Shown here piece by piece: positions 1 to 8,542 of a stretch of 44,032 nucleotides of DNA. The first letter of the stretch is position 1, and each line of letters begins with the position of its first letter. Location: the NCBI GenBank assembly GCA_002701295.1, contig NZUJ01000111.1, positions 1 to 44,032 on the forward strand, in the 5' to 3' direction. The notes beneath the pieces are model-generated. The model had not been told where the DNA came from, did no database searches, and was given only the letters and a program-made list of their open reading frames with translations. Made by a program: the position numbers and the translations under genes. Origin of the DNA: Ponticaulis sp. Its GTDB lineage: Bacteria; Pseudomonadota; Alphaproteobacteria; Caulobacterales; Hyphomonadaceae.

Positions 1-1518
1 ATAGGCGCACAATTACGTGAAGTGCTGGCCATCCACCAGAAAGTTCGCGGCAAGGAAGCCGACCGGCAATGCATTGAAGCGTTGGAGCGCGTTCGCATTC
101 CGGATCCGGACCGACGCCTTGAACAATTTCCACATGAACTGTCTGGCGGCATGCGGCAGCGCGTGATGATCGCGATTGCCATGCTTTGCGGACCAAAACT
201 TCTTTTCGCAGACGAACCGACAACTGCGCTCGATGTGACCGTTCAGGCGCAGGTTCTGTCTTTGATGAACGATCTTAAATCCACCACGGATACTGGCATC
301 GTCCTCATCACACATGACATGGGCGTCGTTGCGCGCATGTGTGATCGTGTCATCGTGATGAAACAGGGAGAAGTGGTCGAGACAGGGACTGTCGACCAGA
401 TCTTCTATGAGGCGCGCCATGACTATACAAAAAAGCTCCTGGAGGCGGTGCCGAGAATTGACCAGCCGGACCGGCCCGGTCGCACCCGCCTCGCGCCACC
501 GCCGTCTGAGGATGTCGACAGCATTCTGGTTGCCGACGATGTGCGCGTTCAATTCCCGATCAAGACCAACAAGGGATTGTTTGGGTCTGTGAAACAACTG
601 CGCGCAGTCGACGGCGTGAGCTTTTCGTTGCGTCCGGGCGAAACCCTTGGCGTCGTCGGCGAGTCTGGCTGCGGAAAGTCGACGTTGGCGCGCGCCGTTC
701 TTCAGCTCGTGGAGACGCATGCCGGTACTGTCAGCTGGATCGGCACCAAGCTCAACGACTCAACTCAATCTGCTTTGAAGTCCGCTCGCCGCGACCTGCA
801 AATCGTGTTTCAGGACCCGTTCGCCAGTCTTGATCCGCGCATGACCATCGGGCAGTCGATCGCTGAACCCTTGACGGTTTATGAGCCACATCTGGGTGGC
901 AAACAGCGTCAGCAACGAGTTCGGGAGATGATGCCGCGTGTGGGCCTGGATCCAAACCTGATCAACCGTTATCCGCATGAATTATCAGGCGGACAGAACC
1001 AGCGCGTAGGCATTGCGCGCGCCATGATCCTGAAACCAAAAATGGTCATCTGTGACGAAGCAGTTTCTGCGCTGGACGTTTCGGTTCAGGCTCAGATTGT
1101 CGACCTGCTGATCGAACTTCAGAAAGAGTTTGACCTCGCCATGATGTTCATCAGCCACGACCTTGCCGTGGTTCGTGAGATCTCGCATCGGATCATGGTG
1201 CTTTATCTTGGCCGCGTCGTCGAACTCGCAGACCGCACCGCAATCTATGAGAATCCGAAACACCCTTATACCAAAGCGCTGATTGCTGCGGTTCCAAACC
1301 CTGATCCGCGTCAGGAACGCAGTCGCACCATCACGCAGCTTGAAGGTGACCTCCCCTCACCACTCGATCGGCGTGCCGGACTACGTTTCATGAAGTCCAG
1401 GCTTGTCGACGATCCGGATACGGAACAATACCGCCCCAAGCTCGTTGAAGTGGCTCCCGGTCACCTTGTTGCAGAGCATGACGCCTCTGAACTGAGCGAA
1501 GGCCTTCTGGCAGACTGA
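1..1518 (+). CDS. Oligopeptide ABC transporter, fused double ATP-binding protein (5' end cut by window)
   Basis: The frame is open from base 1, so the gene begins outside the window and the GTG at 22 is internal. The visible part holds the end of a first nucleotide-binding domain (signature LSGGMRQR, Walker [13 protein letters not shown]) and a complete second one (Walker A GESGCGKS, signature LSGGQNQR, Walker [13 protein letters not shown]). Each is followed by the HPYTKAL-type tail of oligopeptide/dipeptide importers. A DppD-DppF-like fusion of this kind is typical of YejF-type proteins, which energise uptake of peptides or microcins at the inner membrane. The permease and binding-protein genes would be expected to the left. 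The peptide substrate cannot be told from the ATPase. Confidence 0.9.
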   Translation: MGAQLREVLAIHQKVRGKEADRQCIEALERVRIPDPDRRLEQFPHELSGGMRQRVMIAIAMLCGPKLLFADEPTTALDVTVQAQVLSLMNDLKSTTDTGIVLITHDMGVVARMCDRVIVMKQGEVVETGTVDQIFYEARHDYTKKLLEAVPRIDQPDRPGRTRLAPPPSEDVDSILVADDVRVQFPIKTNKGLFGSVKQLRAVDGVSFSLRPGETLGVVGESGCGKSTLARAVLQLVETHAGTVSWIGTKLNDSTQSALKSARRDLQIVFQDPFASLDPRMTIGQSIAEPLTVYEPHLGGKQRQQRVREMMPRVGLDPNLINRYPHELSGGQNQRVGIARAMILKPKMVICDEAVSALDVSVQAQIVDLLIELQKEFDLAMMFISHDLAVVREISHRIMVLYLGRVVELADRTAIYENPKHPYTKALIAAVPNPDPRQERSRTITQLEGDLPSPLDRRAGLRFMKSRLVDDPDTEQYRPKLVEVAPGHLVAEHDASELSEGLLAD

Positions 1519-1609
1519 CACTCAAACCCCGGCACTCCTTTCCGGTGCGAATTGCCGCAATCCGAATTGAGCGCTAAGGCGTAGGGATCAATTACGCCGG
1601 GAGACCAGT

Positions 1610-2011
1610 ATGACCAGCAGCTGTATTGAAAAATGGCACGCCTTCACAGACACCAAAGATCCGGCCATCTTGCGAGACCTCCTGGCGTCTGACGTGGTCT
1701 TTCATTCCCCGGTCGTCCACACGCCGCAACGTGGAAAGGACGTTACCTTTCTTTACCTCATCTCAGCGATGAAAGTGCTGGGAAACGATCAGTTTAAGTA
1801 TGTCCGCGAAGTCGAGTCCGGGGATTCAGCTGTTCTCGAGTTCGAAACCGAGCTTGATGGCATTCACGTCAATGGTATCGACATGATCCGCTGGAATGAT
1901 GCCGGGGAAATCATTGACTTCAAGGTCATGGTTCGGCCACTGAAGGCCATGAACATCCTGCACGCCAAAATGGGCGAAATGCTGGAACAATTTAAAGCTC
2001 AGGCAAAGTGA
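1610..2011 (+). CDS. NTF2-like / SnoaL-like fold protein
   Basis: A 133-residue protein with the pattern of the NTF2-like superfamily: N-terminal helix (WHAFTDTKDPAILRDLL), then VVFHSPVVHTPQRGKD and a sheet ending in GEIIDFKVMVRPLKAM. Members are small cone-shaped proteins that bind or isomerise small ligands; no substrate can be assigned. A ribosome-binding GGGAGA lies just before the ATG. A 6-bp inverted repeat (GGCGTA/TACGCC) sits directly upstream of that site. The stop codon abuts the start of the threonine ammonia-lyase gene with no gap, so the two are probably co-transcribed and translationally coupled. Any metabolic link between them is inference. Confidence 0.75.
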   Translation: MTSSCIEKWHAFTDTKDPAILRDLLASDVVFHSPVVHTPQRGKDVTFLYLISAMKVLGNDQFKYVREVESGDSAVLEFETELDGIHVNGIDMIRWNDAGEIIDFKVMVRPLKAMNILHAKMGEMLEQFKAQAK

Positions 2012-3238
2012 ATGCTCAACGTCACAGAAACCCCTCTGAGCCTTGATGATGTCAGGGCCGCCGCGAAAGTCATTGATGGTCATGTAGAACGTACGCCAAT
2101 GCGTATGTCGCGCACGCTGTCACAGATTACTGGCGCCGAGGTCTGGATCAAGTTTGAGAATTTCCAGTTCACCGCCTCCTTCAAGGAGCGCGGCGCGCTA
2201 AACCGTCTGATGGGTCTGTCAGAAGAAGAAAAGAAGCGCGGCGTGATCGCCATGTCCGCTGGCAACCATGCACAGGGCGTTGCCTATCACGGACAGAGCC
2301 TGGGTATTCCGGTGACGATCGTCATGCCGGAGAATACGCCTTTCGTGAAAGTTCAGCACACGCGGAATTACGGTGCGCGCGTCATTCTGAAAGGTGACGG
2401 TATCGCCGAAGCCAATCAGCACGCGCGTCAGGTCTGTCATGATGAAAATCTTGTCTTCATCCACCCGTTCGATGACAAGCTGGTCATGGCAGGGCAAGGC
2501 ACAATTGCGCTTGAAATGCTCGAAGACGTTTCAGAGCCATTTGATGAACTGGTGATCCCTGTTGGCGGTGGCGGCCTTATTTCAGGCATGGCCACAGCAG
2601 CAAAAGCCCTGCAGCCAGGCATCAAGATCACAGGCGTTGAAGTGCAGGATTTTCCTGCACTTTATAACCAACTCCGACAGGAATCTCCTCGTCCGGGCGG
2701 CTCTACAATTGCTGAAGGCATTGCAGTCAAAACGGTTGGCGAACGTAATTTTGAAGTCTGTGAACGGCTTGTAGATCGTGCGCTTCTGGTCAGCGAAGAC
2801 GCTATCGAACGTGCGATCACTCTATACGCAACGGTCGAGAAAACCATTGCGGAAGGCGCCGGCGCGGCTGGCCTTGCAGCTCTGCTATCACACCCCGAAC
2901 ACTTCCGCGGAAAACGCATCGGTCTGGTATTGTGTGGCGGCAACATCGACACGCGCCTACTCGCATCGGTACTCACACGTAGTCTCGTGCGTGATCAGCG
3001 TCTTGTGAACATCCGTATCATCGGCGACGACCGTCCTGGCCTTCTTGCCAAGGTGTCAAAACTGATTGGCGATGTGGGGGCGAATATCATAGAAGTGGCG
3101 CATAACCGCCTTGCGCTGGATGTTCCAGCCAAGGGCGCAGAATTTGATATTCTGATCGAAACACGTGACGCACAACATACTCAGGAAGTGGTGGAAGCCC
3201 TAACTGCTGCGGGCTATCCTCCGCGCAAACTAGCCTGA
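2012..3238 (+). CDS. Threonine ammonia-lyase (threonine dehydratase) with C-terminal ACT domain
   Basis: Fold-type II PLP enzyme of 408 residues that converts L-threonine to 2-oxobutanoate and ammonia, the entry to isoleucine synthesis or threonine breakdown. The PLP lysine is K58 in SFKERGA. The substrate loop SAGNHAQG is at 82-89 and the phosphate-binding glycines GGGG at 185-188. Residues about 331-405 form a single ACT domain (VNIRIIGDDRPGLLAKVSKL), so allosteric control by an amino acid is likely. The length matches the short ACT-bearing class (about 400 residues), not the roughly 510-residue double-ACT IlvA of E. coli. Serine/threonine dehydratase or hydroxyaspartate lyase activity cannot be excluded. 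It directly follows the NTF2-like gene. Confidence 0.9.
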   Translation: MLNVTETPLSLDDVRAAAKVIDGHVERTPMRMSRTLSQITGAEVWIKFENFQFTASFKERGALNRLMGLSEEEKKRGVIAMSAGNHAQGVAYHGQSLGIPVTIVMPENTPFVKVQHTRNYGARVILKGDGIAEANQHARQVCHDENLVFIHPFDDKLVMAGQGTIALEMLEDVSEPFDELVIPVGGGGLISGMATAAKALQPGIKITGVEVQDFPALYNQLRQESPRPGGSTIAEGIAVKTVGERNFEVCERLVDRALLVSEDAIERAITLYATVEKTIAEGAGAAGLAALLSHPEHFRGKRIGLVLCGGNIDTRLLASVLTRSLVRDQRLVNIRIIGDDRPGLLAKVSKLIGDVGANIIEVAHNRLALDVPAKGAEFDILIETRDAQHTQEVVEALTAAGYPPRKLA

Positions 3239-3261
3239 ATTTCTAACCCCCAGGAGATGAT

Positions 3262-3816
3262 ATGAAGGGATTAATCGCAACAGCCCTCGCAGGTGCCGCA
3301 ACTGTCTGGCTCTCAGCTTGCAGCCCGGCCGGTACTGGCTCTTCTTCAACCGTTGCCCGCATGGATGCAACACCAGCCGAAGATCCCGCAAACCCATGGG
3401 CGACGTTCGCGAGCCCGGAATGGGACCATGACAGCGAAGCCGTCCATAAAACGGACACAGGTCTGGAATACATCGTTCTGGCAGCCGGTGCAGACTGCGA
3501 AAGCGGCCCGACCGGAGGCGACCGCGCTATCGTCCATTATGAAGGCCGGTTGACTGACGGAACAGTCTTCGACTCGTCTTTGTCGCGTGGTCAGGCCATT
3601 GAATTTCCAGCAAACCGGGTCATCTCGGGCTGGACAGAAGCGCTCGGCATGATGTGCCCTGGGGATGACTGGATGGTCTATCTCCCATCCGATCTCGCAT
3701 ATGGTGACAGCCCTCGACCAGGCGGCCCGATCAAGCCTGGCGACGACCTGATCTTCCGTGTCGTCCTGCTGGCCGATGTCGCTGAAGACGCCTGGTCAGG
3801 CAAAGCCTACAAATAA
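3262..3816 (+). CDS. FKBP-type peptidyl-prolyl cis-trans isomerase, lipoprotein
   Basis: 184 residues: a lipoprotein signal peptide ending in LSAC (Cys20), a short linker, then one FKBP domain at about 60-175 (VHYEGRLTDGTVFDSS, GWTEALGMMCPGD, LAYGD). It would catalyse proline isomerisation in the periplasm, tethered to the outer or inner membrane, as an aid to folding. The ATG at 3262 has a GGAGATGAT ribosome-binding stretch. It starts 23 bp after the threonine ammonia-lyase stop, so it may read through from that operon. A strong terminator follows at 3822. Confidence 0.9.
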   Translation: MKGLIATALAGAATVWLSACSPAGTGSSSTVARMDATPAEDPANPWATFASPEWDHDSEAVHKTDTGLEYIVLAAGADCESGPTGGDRAIVHYEGRLTDGTVFDSSLSRGQAIEFPANRVISGWTEALGMMCPGDDWMVYLPSDLAYGDSPRPGGPIKPGDDLIFRVVLLADVAEDAWSGKAYK

Positions 3817-3821
3817 AAAAA

Positions 3822-3856
3822 CGGGCCGGATTTAGAGTCCGGCCCGCTTTTTTTTT
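3822..3856. terminator. Rho-independent terminator, FKBP gene
   Basis: Perfect 9-bp stem (CGGGCCGGA/TCCGGCCCG), 7-nt loop and a run of eight or more T on the plus strand. The left arm is preceded by an A run, so it can also stop minus-strand transcription of the convergent lipoprotein gene. Confidence 0.93.
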
Positions 3857-3870
3857 AAACTAAACAGAAA

Positions 3871-4563
3871 TTAGCTCTCAGCAGGCATTTCTGTTTCTTC
3901 TTCTGTCTCGGAGACAGGTTCTTCAGGCTGAAGACCCAGTGCCGCATAGCAGCTCTCTGCCTCAGCAAGAAGAGCATCGCCGCTCGCTTCGCTGGTCAGC
4001 TCATCACGAACCAGCAGATAGTTCCGATAGGTTTGCTCGCGATAGTCAGCGACCAGCTGTTCGCGCTCATCTTCTGAGGCATTCGGCGAGATAAACTGCT
4101 CATATCCGATAGCCGTCGCAGAGAGAGCTTCCTGCCCGAAGGTCTGAGCCTGATGGGCCGGCAGCGCACCTTTTTTCGATGCCAGGTCAAATCGTGCCGC
4201 GCAATTCAGACCGTCACGATACTCATTGGCATCGATAGACACGGCTTTGGTGGCCAGCATGTCTTCTGTCTGAGAGATGGCATCATCTACGTTCATAGAT
4301 GCAGATGTCGCAGCCGTTTTATAGGCGTCCCGCTCTTCGCTTGGATACACGCCCGAGAAAGGGTCGATATTCGCAGACGCAGGGTCAATTGATGGTACGC
4401 TTGTATCCGGCTCTGCCTCGACAGAAGCGCGAACATCAGCCAGCGTGACGTCGCCGGTTTCTTGAGTCGCAGCTGTTTCATCAGCTTTGATTACGCCAGA
4501 GTCACATGCGCCTACTGCAAGAAGCGCGGCGGCGCTGACGGTAAGTGTAGCAATGTGTTTCAT
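3871..4563 (-). CDS. Predicted lipoprotein, paralogue of its neighbour at 4764-5483
   Basis: From the ATG at 4563 the protein has 230 residues and a clean lipoprotein signal (MKHIATLTVS, lipobox VGAC, Cys20). That ATG has GGAA about 9 bp upstream, which is why it is preferred to the longer frame starting at 4614. The mature part is acidic and probably helical, with a Glu/Pro-rich C-terminus. Landmarks are IDPASANIDPF, NCAARFDLASKKG and YREQTYRNYLLVRDEL, with one cysteine near each end of the core that could pair. The same landmarks occur in the next gene. No known family is recognised. A role in the envelope is inferred from the signal alone. Confidence 0.8.
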   Translation of the reverse strand: MKHIATLTVSAAALLAVGACDSGVIKADETAATQETGDVTLADVRASVEAEPDTSVPSIDPASANIDPFSGVYPSEERDAYKTAATSASMNVDDAISQTEDMLATKAVSIDANEYRDGLNCAARFDLASKKGALPAHQAQTFGQEALSATAIGYEQFISPNASEDEREQLVADYREQTYRNYLLVRDELTSEASGDALLAEAESCYAALGLQPEEPVSETEEETEMPAES

Positions 4564-4763
4564 GACATTTCCAGTTCCGTTAGTGTTGACCGGCATGTCG
4601 CCGGTATGCAGCACTGGAAATTCCTGAATTCGCCGAGCGTTCCTTAAATTTTGGATATTTCACAGAAGAACCACAATTCACGGTCGTAAAAACTTCGCGA
4701 ATACAAGGGCTTTATACTGTTGTCTTTTTGAACACGAAAACTTCGTTTTGAAATCTGAAACGG

Positions 4764-5483
4764 TTACTCGCTAACCGTCGGCGTTTCTGTCTGCTCTTCT
4801 GAAACACCATCAAGAAGAGCTTCGCACACCGCGATGTCTTCACCGAGCAAAGCCGAATCCACATCAGCCAGTCGCGCGTCCCGGGCCAGAAAGTAGTTCA
4901 GGTAATCACGCGTCTTAAGCCGCTCCAGCTCGTCTTTGTATGTCTGTTCGCGCGCATATCGGTCGCGGGCGCCTTCGCCCTCTATCTCAGGCATATTCTC
5001 CGCTGTCGGTAACGGGGTTGCCTGATCAACCAGTCGTGCGGCATCAGCCTGGGCCTGACGAACGGGCAGCAAACCCTGCCGCGAAGCAACATCCAGTGTC
5101 ACAGCACAGTTCAGATGGGTCCGATAATGATCTGACGGCAATTCGGGCGCCAAGATCGCCAGCCCTTCTTCGGTCGCAGCAAGAGATCGCTCAAGATATT
5201 CAGGATCCTGACGGGCTTCTGCGAGCAGGCGCTCGAGGATTTCACGTTCCTTATAGCTGTAATCGAGACCATATTTGAACGGGTCGATATTGGCTGCAGC
5301 AGGATCAATCTGCGGCCCTTCAGGCACGGCTTCTGGCGTACGGTTTTCCAGATCAGCCCGAAAATTCACAAGGCCCTGAGCGCCGTCTCCATCGCTCTCG
5401 GGTCTCCGGATCACACCGTCATCAGAACAAGCTGAAATGACGAGGCTGGCAGAGAGTGCGGCAATAAGAAAAGTCGGGCGCAT
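4764..5483 (-). CDS. Predicted lipoprotein, paralogue of the 3871-4563 gene
   Basis: 239 residues with signal peptide and lipobox ISAC (Cys19). It repeats, in the same order, the landmarks of the downstream gene: IDPAAANIDPF, NCAVTLDVASRQG with LPVRQAQ, then REQTYKDELE and LNYFLARDARL, and a late cysteine (VCEALL). The pair therefore arose by tandem duplication and then diverged considerably. The two genes share a strand and are 200 bp apart, with AT-rich DNA and no strong terminator between them, so each may have its own promoter. Function unknown. The proteins are predicted to face the periplasm. Confidence 0.8.
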   Translation of the reverse strand: MRPTFLIAALSASLVISACSDDGVIRRPESDGDGAQGLVNFRADLENRTPEAVPEGPQIDPAAANIDPFKYGLDYSYKEREILERLLAEARQDPEYLERSLAATEEGLAILAPELPSDHYRTHLNCAVTLDVASRQGLLPVRQAQADAARLVDQATPLPTAENMPEIEGEGARDRYAREQTYKDELERLKTRDYLNYFLARDARLADVDSALLGEDIAVCEALLDGVSEEQTETPTVSE

Positions 5484-5570
5484 TTAGGATTTCCGATTGT
5501 TGATATACAGTTACATAATAAGTCCGCGCCGCGACTTCCAGTGACGTTACTGTCATCCTTGCTTAAAAAA

Positions 5571-5609
5571 ATGACGCCTGCGTCATAGTTTTCAAATCCG
5601 AGATATGAT
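5571..5609 (+). promoter_or_regulatory. Palindrome and -10 element upstream of the P450 gene
   Basis: ATGACGC-CT-GCGTCAT at 5571-5586 is a perfect 7-2-7 inverted repeat. A TATGAT -10-like hexamer follows at 5604-5609, placing the repeat over the expected -35 position, 60 bp before the P450 start. This is the geometry of a repressor operator. The regulator is not identifiable here. Confidence 0.5.
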
Positions 5610-5645
5610 AGTAAGATCAGTGAAAACACGTCTTGGGAGACACAC

Positions 5646-6980
5646 ATGGCTGACACGTCCACAGAAGTGAACACAGAAGAGACCGGTTCAGGCACCTATT
5701 ACAATATCAAAGATGAGTGGATCGGCACGCTTTATGTGCGCGGCGGTGGCCCTATTCCACCGGCATCCGCACTGGATCTCGACCAGATCAATGTCGCAGA
5801 TCCCGAACTCTGGCGTCGTGATGCCTTCTGGGACCGGTTTGACCGTCTGCGCGACGAAGAACCGCTACACTACACGGCCGAAAGCGCCGTCGGCCCTTAC
5901 TGGTCTGTCACCCGCTATGAAGACATCATGGCGATTGACACAGACCATAAGCGCTTTTCTTCAGCGAGCGGCATTACGCTCGTAGACCTGGAGGAAGACT
6001 TCGCTCTGCCAATGTTTATTGCTATGGACCAGCCCAAGCATGACGTGCAGCGCAAAACGGTTCAGCCAATCGTCGCGCCGGATAATCTACGCAATTTCGA
6101 AGGGCTGATCCGCGAGCGGACCGCGAAAATTCTCGACAGCCTTCCTGTCGGCGAGCCATTTGACTGGGTCGACACGGTCTCGATTGAGCTCACCACCATG
6201 ATGCTCGCGACGCTGTTTAACTTCCCATTCGAAGACCGCCGCAAACTGACACGCTGGTCGGATGTTGCGACGGGCCGCGACAACCCGGAAATCTGCCCAG
6301 GCGGTGAAGAACAATGGCGCGCAGAGTTGATGGAATGCCTCGGCTATTTCACCGAACTCTGGAACCAGCGGGTCAATGCCAATGAGCCTGGCAATGACCT
6401 GATCTCCATGCTGGCCACGGGCGAGCACACCAAAAACATGGAGCCGATGGAATACCTAGGCAACGTGGTCCTTCTCATCGTTGGCGGGAACGACACCACG
6501 CGGAATTCCATGACGGGGTCTGTTCTGGGCATGAACCTATTCCGGAAGGAATTCGACAAACTGAAGGCTGATCACAGCCTGATCCCAAGCATGGTCTCTG
6601 AAATTATCCGCTGGCAGACCCCGCTCGCGCACATGCGCCGGACAGCTCTGGAAGATGTCGAAATGCACGGCAAAACCATCAAGGCCGGCGAGAAGGTCAT
6701 CATGTGGTATGCATCCGGCAACCGCGATGAGCGCCATTTCGAGCGCCCGAACGACATCTGGATTGATCGCCCGAAAGTCCGCAGCCACCTCTCTTTCGGC
6801 TTCGGCATTCATCGCTGCGTCGGCAATCGCCTCGGTGAAATGCAGCTCAAAATCCTCTGGGAAGAATTCTTCAAGCGCTTTGACGATGTCATCGTTCTCA
6901 AAGAACCATCCCGCACCTGGAGTAGCTTTGTGAAGGGCTATACCGAAATGGAAGTGGTTCTGGTGCCGAAAGGCGGCTGA
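5646..6980 (+). CDS. Cytochrome P450, CYP153-type alkane/fatty-acid terminal hydroxylase
   Basis: 444 residues with all P450 hallmarks: oxygen-activating I-helix GGNDTTRNS (280-288), ExxR as EIIR (319-322) and heme-thiolate loop FGFGIHRCVGNRLGE with Cys391. The form of the heme loop, the NDTTRNSM helix and AMDQPKHDVQRKTVQPIVAP match CYP153 enzymes, which hydroxylate the end carbon of medium-chain alkanes and related molecules in the cytosol. These need a ferredoxin and a ferredoxin reductase; neither gene is nearby, so partners must be encoded elsewhere. GGGAGA precedes the ATG. The gene stands alone between its own promoter region and a terminator. Substrate range is inference from family resemblance. 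Confidence 0.9.
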   Translation: MADTSTEVNTEETGSGTYYNIKDEWIGTLYVRGGGPIPPASALDLDQINVADPELWRRDAFWDRFDRLRDEEPLHYTAESAVGPYWSVTRYEDIMAIDTDHKRFSSASGITLVDLEEDFALPMFIAMDQPKHDVQRKTVQPIVAPDNLRNFEGLIRERTAKILDSLPVGEPFDWVDTVSIELTTMMLATLFNFPFEDRRKLTRWSDVATGRDNPEICPGGEEQWRAELMECLGYFTELWNQRVNANEPGNDLISMLATGEHTKNMEPMEYLGNVVLLIVGGNDTTRNSMTGSVLGMNLFRKEFDKLKADHSLIPSMVSEIIRWQTPLAHMRRTALEDVEMHGKTIKAGEKVIMWYASGNRDERHFERPNDIWIDRPKVRSHLSFGFGIHRCVGNRLGEMQLKILWEEFFKRFDDVIVLKEPSRTWSSFVKGYTEMEVVLVPKGG

Positions 6981-7017
6981 TCCAGACCTTTCCCTCAAAC
7001 GAACACGTTCTGACATG

Positions 7018-7043
7018 CCGCGGCCCCAAAAGGGTCGCGGTTT
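7018..7043 (+). terminator. Rho-independent terminator, P450 gene
   Basis: Stem CCGCGGCCC/GGGTCGCGG (9 bp with one G-T pair), loop CAAAA, then TTTCTG. It separates the P450 gene from creD. Confidence 0.75.
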
Positions 7044-7090
7044 CTGTGTGTGGTTTAGTCTCCGCTAAAATACAAAGAAGGACTGAACCC

Positions 7091-8494
7091 ATGAGTTCCG
7101 ACACCTCGGATGTGCCCGAGCCGGAAGGCTTTCGCACACCCACAAATCTGCGCGGACTTCTTCCGCAGAGGTCATTTGGACTGAAACTTTTGCTCGTCTG
7201 CGCACTTGCGCTGCTGATGGCCATTCCCGCCCTGTTCGTTTACACAGTCGTCTATGACCGCTCCAGCCGCGCCGAGACAGCCACGCGCGCCGTCAGTGAA
7301 CGGTATGGTGGCCAACAGACTGCCATAGGCCCGGTACTGATCGTCCCCTACTCTCAGCCGGTGACCGAAGGCATTCGCACGAAGACCGAACGGAATGCTC
7401 TGGTGCTCTACCCTGAAACAGGAAGCGCTGTCACAACCCTTGCCACGGAGGTGAAAACCAGCGGCATTCATGAAGTGCCGATTTACGCCGCCGATATCGC
7501 CTTTGATGCCAGTTTTCAGACGAGTCGGATTACAGACTCTGTGCCAGCCGAGGCGACCATCGACTGGAACGATATCCGCCTTCTGGTGGGCTTGTCTGAC
7601 AGCCGCTCGGTTCGGAAACCGACAGAGATTAAGGTCTCCGGTCAGGACATGCCGGTCGAGCCTATGTCCGCACCTTCAGGCGTTGAAAACTGGAACAGAA
7701 CATCCATGACTCTTCTCGGGACCACGCTTTCAGGTCTCGACAACCGGGCGACACCTCTAAAGGTTTCTGCCGCCCTGTCTTTCTCAGGTGCTGAACGAAT
7801 CGCACTCTCACCTTTCGCGCGCACCACGACGGTCTCTGTCTCCGGTGACTGGGATGATCCGAAATTTGAAGGCGGGTTTCAGCAGGCGGCCTATGAAGGT
7901 GGAGGCGATGGCGAAGGTTTTGCGGCGACCTGGACCATTCCATATGAAGCACGCGGTATTCCTGGATATCAAAATGCCGCTCAGGCCTTTTTCAGCATGC
8001 AAGGACACGAAAATACTGTCAGCATCCGCCTCATCAATACGGCTTCGCCTTATCAAAGCGTACAGCGCGCTCTGAAATATGCGCTCATGTTCATAGGCTT
8101 CGTCTTTCTGGCCTATTTCCTGTTCGAGATTGTCAGCCAGAAACGAGCTCACCCTGCGCAGTATGTGCTGGTTGGTCTCGCCCAGTCTGTGTTCTATCTC
8201 TTGCTGCTCGCACTGGCTGAGCAGACCGGGTTTGACGTCGCTTTCTGGGTTGCCGCCGCCATGACCATCACGTTGACCTCAGGCTATGCGACGAGCGTGT
8301 TCCGCAGCCGCATGTATGGCTATCGTGCGCTAGGCATCTTCACCGCTGTCTACACGCTGATTTACGTCCTGATGCGGATTGAGGATTTCGCGCTTCTGGT
8401 CGGTGCGTTTGCCAGCTTCATCGCCATCGGCTTCACCATGTATATGACGCGCAACATCGACTGGTATGGTGGAAACCGGCAAGCGACGACCTGA
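7091..8494 (+). CDS. creD: CreD-like inner-membrane protein
   Basis: 467 residues from the ATG at 7091, which has an AAGGAC ribosome-binding site; a longer frame from 7046 lacks one. A first membrane segment (LKLLLVCALALLMAIPALFVYTV) is followed by RSSRAETATRAVSERYGGQQTAIGPVLIVPY, the conserved start of the CreD family. A large periplasmic domain and a C-terminal bundle of about five helices (roughly residues 325-460) complete it. CreD is an inner-membrane protein linked to envelope integrity and, in some bacteria, to beta-lactam response through CreBC/BlrAB two-component control. No such sensor pair is nearby. Biochemical activity is unknown. Confidence 0.88.
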   Translation: MSSDTSDVPEPEGFRTPTNLRGLLPQRSFGLKLLLVCALALLMAIPALFVYTVVYDRSSRAETATRAVSERYGGQQTAIGPVLIVPYSQPVTEGIRTKTERNALVLYPETGSAVTTLATEVKTSGIHEVPIYAADIAFDASFQTSRITDSVPAEATIDWNDIRLLVGLSDSRSVRKPTEIKVSGQDMPVEPMSAPSGVENWNRTSMTLLGTTLSGLDNRATPLKVSAALSFSGAERIALSPFARTTTVSVSGDWDDPKFEGGFQQAAYEGGGDGEGFAATWTIPYEARGIPGYQNAAQAFFSMQGHENTVSIRLINTASPYQSVQRALKYALMFIGFVFLAYFLFEIVSQKRAHPAQYVLVGLAQSVFYLLLLALAEQTGFDVAFWVAAAMTITLTSGYATSVFRSRMYGYRALGIFTAVYTLIYVLMRIEDFALLVGAFASFIAIGFTMYMTRNIDWYGGNRQATT

Positions 8495-8510
8495 CAGCTA
8501 GCAGACATAA

Positions 8511-8538
8511 AAAGGGCCGGATGATCCGGCCCTTTCTC
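8511..8538. terminator. Bidirectional terminator between convergent genes
   Basis: AAAGGGCCGGA/TCCGGCCCTTT, an 11-bp perfect stem with a TGA loop, lies between creD (+) and the mechanosensitive-type gene (-). A/T-rich tails on both sides suit termination in either direction. Confidence 0.85.
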
Positions 8539-8542
8539 TATT

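Noticed and set aside
13-720. 235-codon antisense frame
   Set aside because: Lies opposite the ABC ATPase, which has all expected motifs; composition is that of a shadow frame.
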